From G036327475 sp036327475 (GTDB taxonomy: Bacteria > Pseudomonadota > Gammaproteobacteria > Enterobacterales > Enterobacteriaceae): a DNA stretch of 64,000 nt. Below are positions 61,293-64,000 of this stretch, piece by piece. Both the position numbers and the translations under genes were made by a program. The DNA lies in contig NZ_CP132913.1 in NCBI RefSeq assembly GCF_036327475.1, positions 1,806,133 to 1,870,132 of the forward strand, given 5' to 3'. Each line of letters starts with the position of its first letter. Position 1 is the first letter of the stretch. The notes beneath the pieces were generated by a model. The model saw only the letters and a program-made list of their open reading frames with translations. It searched no databases and had not been told where the DNA came from.

Positions 61293-62183
61293 GCATAGCA
61301 TCCTGGCGGCGATGATGGCGGCAAATTCGTGCGATGTTCTACCTTGCCGCCGCCGGTTGTGTCGCGACCTATGACTTATTTCTGCGCCAAGCCGAGCGCG
61401 GGGCATTTACTGCAATGTGATCTTATTTCCAAGCACCAGCACGCCAGGCTCGCTGAAATCAGCGCGGTACAGCGCCGCATCCTAAGGGCCGGCAAGCGTT
61501 GCCGCGCCGTCGACCACTGTTAACCAATCCGCCTTCGGCATCCCCACCACCATCATCTCCCATCGTTGGCGTAAGGGTTTATCCAGCCCGCTGTTAGCGG
61601 ATTTCGCCCTGATGGCCCGCGGGCATTGGTATAATGGGAATTAATTTGAAAACTTGTCAACCCCCGCGCGTCAAAACTGTTTGGATCAACAATCGGCATA
61701 TCCTTAGTAGTACAAAGGATGCCAATCTAGATTGGCGCCAGCGCTCTAGCCGATATAGGTCGCCCTTTACAGGGACATGTAGTGCTGAGTAGCAATATTG
61801 CTTCACCTCTTAAGAAATCGACTCTGCCCAATATCTGGAAAATAAGATGTTATCTGTGTCGGTGTTCATATCGCGCCTGCCGGCCCGAGCTAGCTAGTAA
61901 GACGGCAAGTTGCGCTCTAGGAGGCGCCGTCGCTGCTGGTTGAGTAGCGAGGATATATTACACAGGCTTTCGTGCGAGCTGCTGTGCGTCGGAGACATCG
62001 CTGTGAGAGTATCACATCTACTACCTGAGGGAACATCTTTCGCCAATAAACAAGGCGAGTGAAGGAGGAAAGCCGCGACACGGACGCCGCAACGCGCCGA
62101 ACAGAGAGTGCCATACGCTCAGTGAGGGGGCTAGCGAGCGCGGTTTCGGCGTCAACTGAGATGACATCGACGGCCGCGAGACG
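61293..62183. other. Long spacer between birA and coaA
   Basis: No intact gene in about 890 bases; in E. coli birA and coaA are nearly adjacent. Reverse reading of 61380-61540 gives LTVVDGAATLAGP and ADFSEPGVLVLGNKITLQ, which look like remains of a protein that I cannot name. The rest shows nothing. Confidence 0.45.
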
Positions 62184-63137
62184 CTATTTGCGCAGACGGA
62201 TCCTCTCTACTGCATGATTAGCGCTCTTACCCAAGATCAAATTAGCGCGCTCACGCGTGGGAAGAATGTTTTGCTGCAGATTGCGCCCGTTGATTTCAGT
62301 CCACAGTTGGCTGGCGATAGTCACCGCCTCTTGTTCTGAAAGTTGAGAATAATGGTGAAAATAGGAGTTGGGATTGGAAAACGCGCTCTGACGGAATTTC
62401 AAGAAACGATTAATATACCAGTTTTGCAGTAGCACTTCAGGCGCATCGACGTAGATGGAAAAGTCGACAAAGTCGGAGACAAAAACGTGGTGCGGATCGT
62501 GGTTATAATCGCTTCCGTTTTGTAAAACATTCAGCCCCTCTAAGATCAAAATATCCGGCTTAGAAATGACTTTTTGTTCGTTTTGGAGGACATCATAGAT
62601 CAAATGGGAATAAACCGGTGCGGTCACTTGCGGCGTTCCCGATTTCACTTTCGAGACGAAATTGACTAGGCTGCGAATGTCATAAGACTCCGGGAAACCC
62701 TTCTTTTTCATAAGATCCCGCTGCTTAAGCACCTGGTTGGGATGCAAAAACCCGTCGGTCGTTACCAACTCAACCGTACGGTGTTCTGGCCAGCGGCTCA
62801 GCAGCGCCTGCAGGACGCGAGCCGTGGTGCTTTTACCGACCGCTACGCTACCGGCAATACCGATGATATAGGGTATTCGCTGCTGGCCGTCGGTACCGAG
62901 AAACTGCTCCAGCACCGCCTGGCGACGCAGATTAGAACTAATATAAAAATTGAGTAGACGCGATAGCGGCAGGTAAATCTCTGCCACTTCATCAAGGGAG
63001 AAATCTTCATTGATCCCCTTCAGCTTGAAGATTTCCTCTTCGGTGAGCATCAGCGGCACAGAATTACGCAACGCGGCCCACTGTTTGCGGCTGAATTGTA
63101 GATATGGCGTGAGGGAAGATTGCACGGCTTTGGTCAT
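62184..63137 (-). CDS. coaA: Pantothenate kinase (type I)
   Basis: CoaA phosphorylates pantothenate, the first and regulated step of CoA synthesis. It is 317 residues from ATG 63137 (E. coli 316); a longer open frame upstream adds 24 residues without homology. The P-loop GSVAVGKSTTARVLQ is near residue 95, then TTDGFLHPNQVL, KKGFPESYDI, SHLIYDV, and LILEGLNVLQNG. The C-terminus NHAVERIRLRK matches. Confidence 0.97.
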   Translation of the reverse strand: MTKAVQSSLTPYLQFSRKQWAALRNSVPLMLTEEEIFKLKGINEDFSLDEVAEIYLPLSRLLNFYISSNLRRQAVLEQFLGTDGQQRIPYIIGIAGSVAVGKSTTARVLQALLSRWPEHRTVELVTTDGFLHPNQVLKQRDLMKKKGFPESYDIRSLVNFVSKVKSGTPQVTAPVYSHLIYDVLQNEQKVISKPDILILEGLNVLQNGSDYNHDPHHVFVSDFVDFSIYVDAPEVLLQNWYINRFLKFRQSAFSNPNSYFHHYSQLSEQEAVTIASQLWTEINGRNLQQNILPTRERANLILGKSANHAVERIRLRK

Positions 63138-63430
63138 GACGTTAGCCAGCCCGTTACACAGTCTATTCGGGGCGCAGGATGCTAAACAAGGAAAGGAAAC
63201 AAGCTGCATAGTATAGACAGATTCGCCCCTGTCACAGAGTGTTCCGATGCCGCCGTCTTTCCATCGTCGAGGGTGCAGCCAGAGATGGACAAACGGGGTT
63301 ATGGTAGGGCTGCACCAATTACGTTGACGGCGCTATTATGTCGGCCAACATGAATAATAACCAATTTTGCGCGCCGTGTTGTGAAATTGGGTAATTTCTG
63401 ATCGAAAGTGTGATTTACGCGATTTTTTTG
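63138..63430. other. Divergent spacer between coaA and the tRNA cluster
   Basis: No gene seen. It should hold the coaA promoter (reverse strand) and upstream elements of the tRNA promoter; the A/T run at 63411-63430 is a candidate UP element. Confidence 0.5.
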
Positions 63431-63459
63431 TTGCATAGGTCGTCCGCTCTCCCTAGAAT
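63431..63459 (+). promoter_or_regulatory. Promoter of the thrU-tyrU-glyT-thrT-tufB operon
   Basis: TTGCAT (63431-63436) and TAGAAT (63454-63459) are spaced 17 bases apart, followed by a GCGC discriminator as expected for stringent control. Confidence 0.85.
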
Positions 63460-63473
63460 GCGCAGCACTTGAT

Positions 63474-63549
<76 letters not shown>

Positions 63550-63555
63550 AAATCC

Positions 63556-63640
<85 letters not shown>

Positions 63641-63732
63641 AATTCATATTAAGCACGATACACACCCGGCTGCAGAGCAGCATAGTGCAGTGGGGGGGGT
63701 GAAAATCTTCAGCCAAGATTTGGGCGCAAGAT

Positions 63733-63807
63733 GCGGGTATCGTATAATGGCTATTACTTCAGCCTTCCAAGCTGATGAAGTGGGTTCGATTCCCACTGCC
63801 CGCTCCA
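63733..63807 (+). tRNA. glyT: tRNA-Gly (TCC)
   Basis: 75 bases with anticodon TCC and encoded CCA. Near-identical to E. coli glyT. Confidence 0.96.
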
Positions 63808-63810
63808 AGT

Positions 63811-63887
63811 GCTGATATAGCTCAGGTGGTTAGAGCGCACCCTTGGTAAGAGTGAGGTCGGCAGTTCGAGTCTGCCTATCAGCACCA
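63811..63887 (+). tRNA. thrT: tRNA-Thr (GGT)
   Basis: 77 bases with anticodon GGT and encoded CCA. The anticodon stem CACCC/GAGTG has one C-A mismatch; E. coli reads GGGTG on the 3' side. The D loop is one base longer than in E. coli. Confidence 0.93.
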
Positions 63888-63995
63888 CTTCTAATCTCCC
63901 TACTGATTTACTTTCCGTAAGAAAAATGCAGCAAGCATTTTGTCTGGTTGATGTGGTGATACCACCGATATATTCGTGTTTTAGAGGAACGATCG

Positions 63996-64000
63996 ATGTC
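63996..64000 (+). CDS. tufB: Elongation factor Tu, start only
   Basis: ATGTC at the window end, preceded by TTTAGAGGAACGATCG, which matches the enterobacterial tufB ribosome-binding region. The position directly after thrT is where tufB always lies. Only the first codon and part of the second are inside the window. Confidence 0.8.

Overview
This is chromosomal DNA of a gamma-proteobacterium of the order Enterobacterales. Gene order and protein sequences follow Escherichia, Yersinia and Serratia. The combination of near-perfect essential genes with very many freshly broken accessory genes, together with the 16S rRNA sequence, points to a Sodalis-type insect symbiont in an early to middle stage of genome decay. 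The genus call rests on recognition by eye, not on a search.

Layout. (1) 1-12115 is a graveyard: a degenerate initiator tRNA, then pseudogenes of mltA, tcdA, csdE, csdA, gcvA, ygdD, rlmM, a family-3 glycosidase, xni, ppnN, queF, yqcC and truC. Only the flavodoxin gene yqcA (12134-12580) survives there. (2) 12775-17361 holds broken yaeH and glnD with intact dapD and map. (3) 17693-37231 is a dense, almost fully intact macro-cluster: rpsB-tsf-pyrH-frr-dxr-uppS-cdsA-rseP-bamA-skp-lpxD-fabZ-lpxA-lpxB-(rnhB broken)-dnaE-accA. It covers translation, UMP synthesis, isoprenoid and undecaprenyl carrier synthesis, phospholipid and lipid A synthesis, outer-membrane protein assembly, replication and fatty-acid synthesis. 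(4) 37362-42450 has broken ldcC, yaeQ and nlpE around yaeR, tilS and rof. (5) 42451-47281 is a long decayed stretch that I could not assign. (6) 47282-52580 has intact proS, then broken trmO, rcsF, metQ, metI, metN and gmhB. (7) 52619-58405 is a complete rRNA operon (16S, tRNA-Ile, tRNA-Ala, 23S, 5S). (8) 59302 to the end has murB, birA, coaA, the thrU-tyrU-glyT-thrT tRNA cluster and the first codons of tufB.

Two mutational signatures stand out. First, at least four long perfect inverted repeats (13-21 bp arms) lie inside decayed DNA. In rnhB and glnD they look like template-switch 'palindrome correction' events that destroyed the reading frame. Second, short exact or near-exact tandem duplications (8-23 bp) recur in pseudogenes and spacers; I saw none in intact genes. 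Several RNA-modification genes (tcdA/csdA/csdE, rlmM, queF, truC, trmO) have been lost together, while the essential tRNA-Ile lysidine synthetase tilS is kept. The rRNAs carry changes at positions that are normally invariant. The rRNA operon joins the left neighbours of E. coli rrnH to the right neighbours of rrnB, so an exchange between rRNA operons probably occurred in an ancestor.

Pseudogene boundaries are estimates from where recognisable homology begins and ends.
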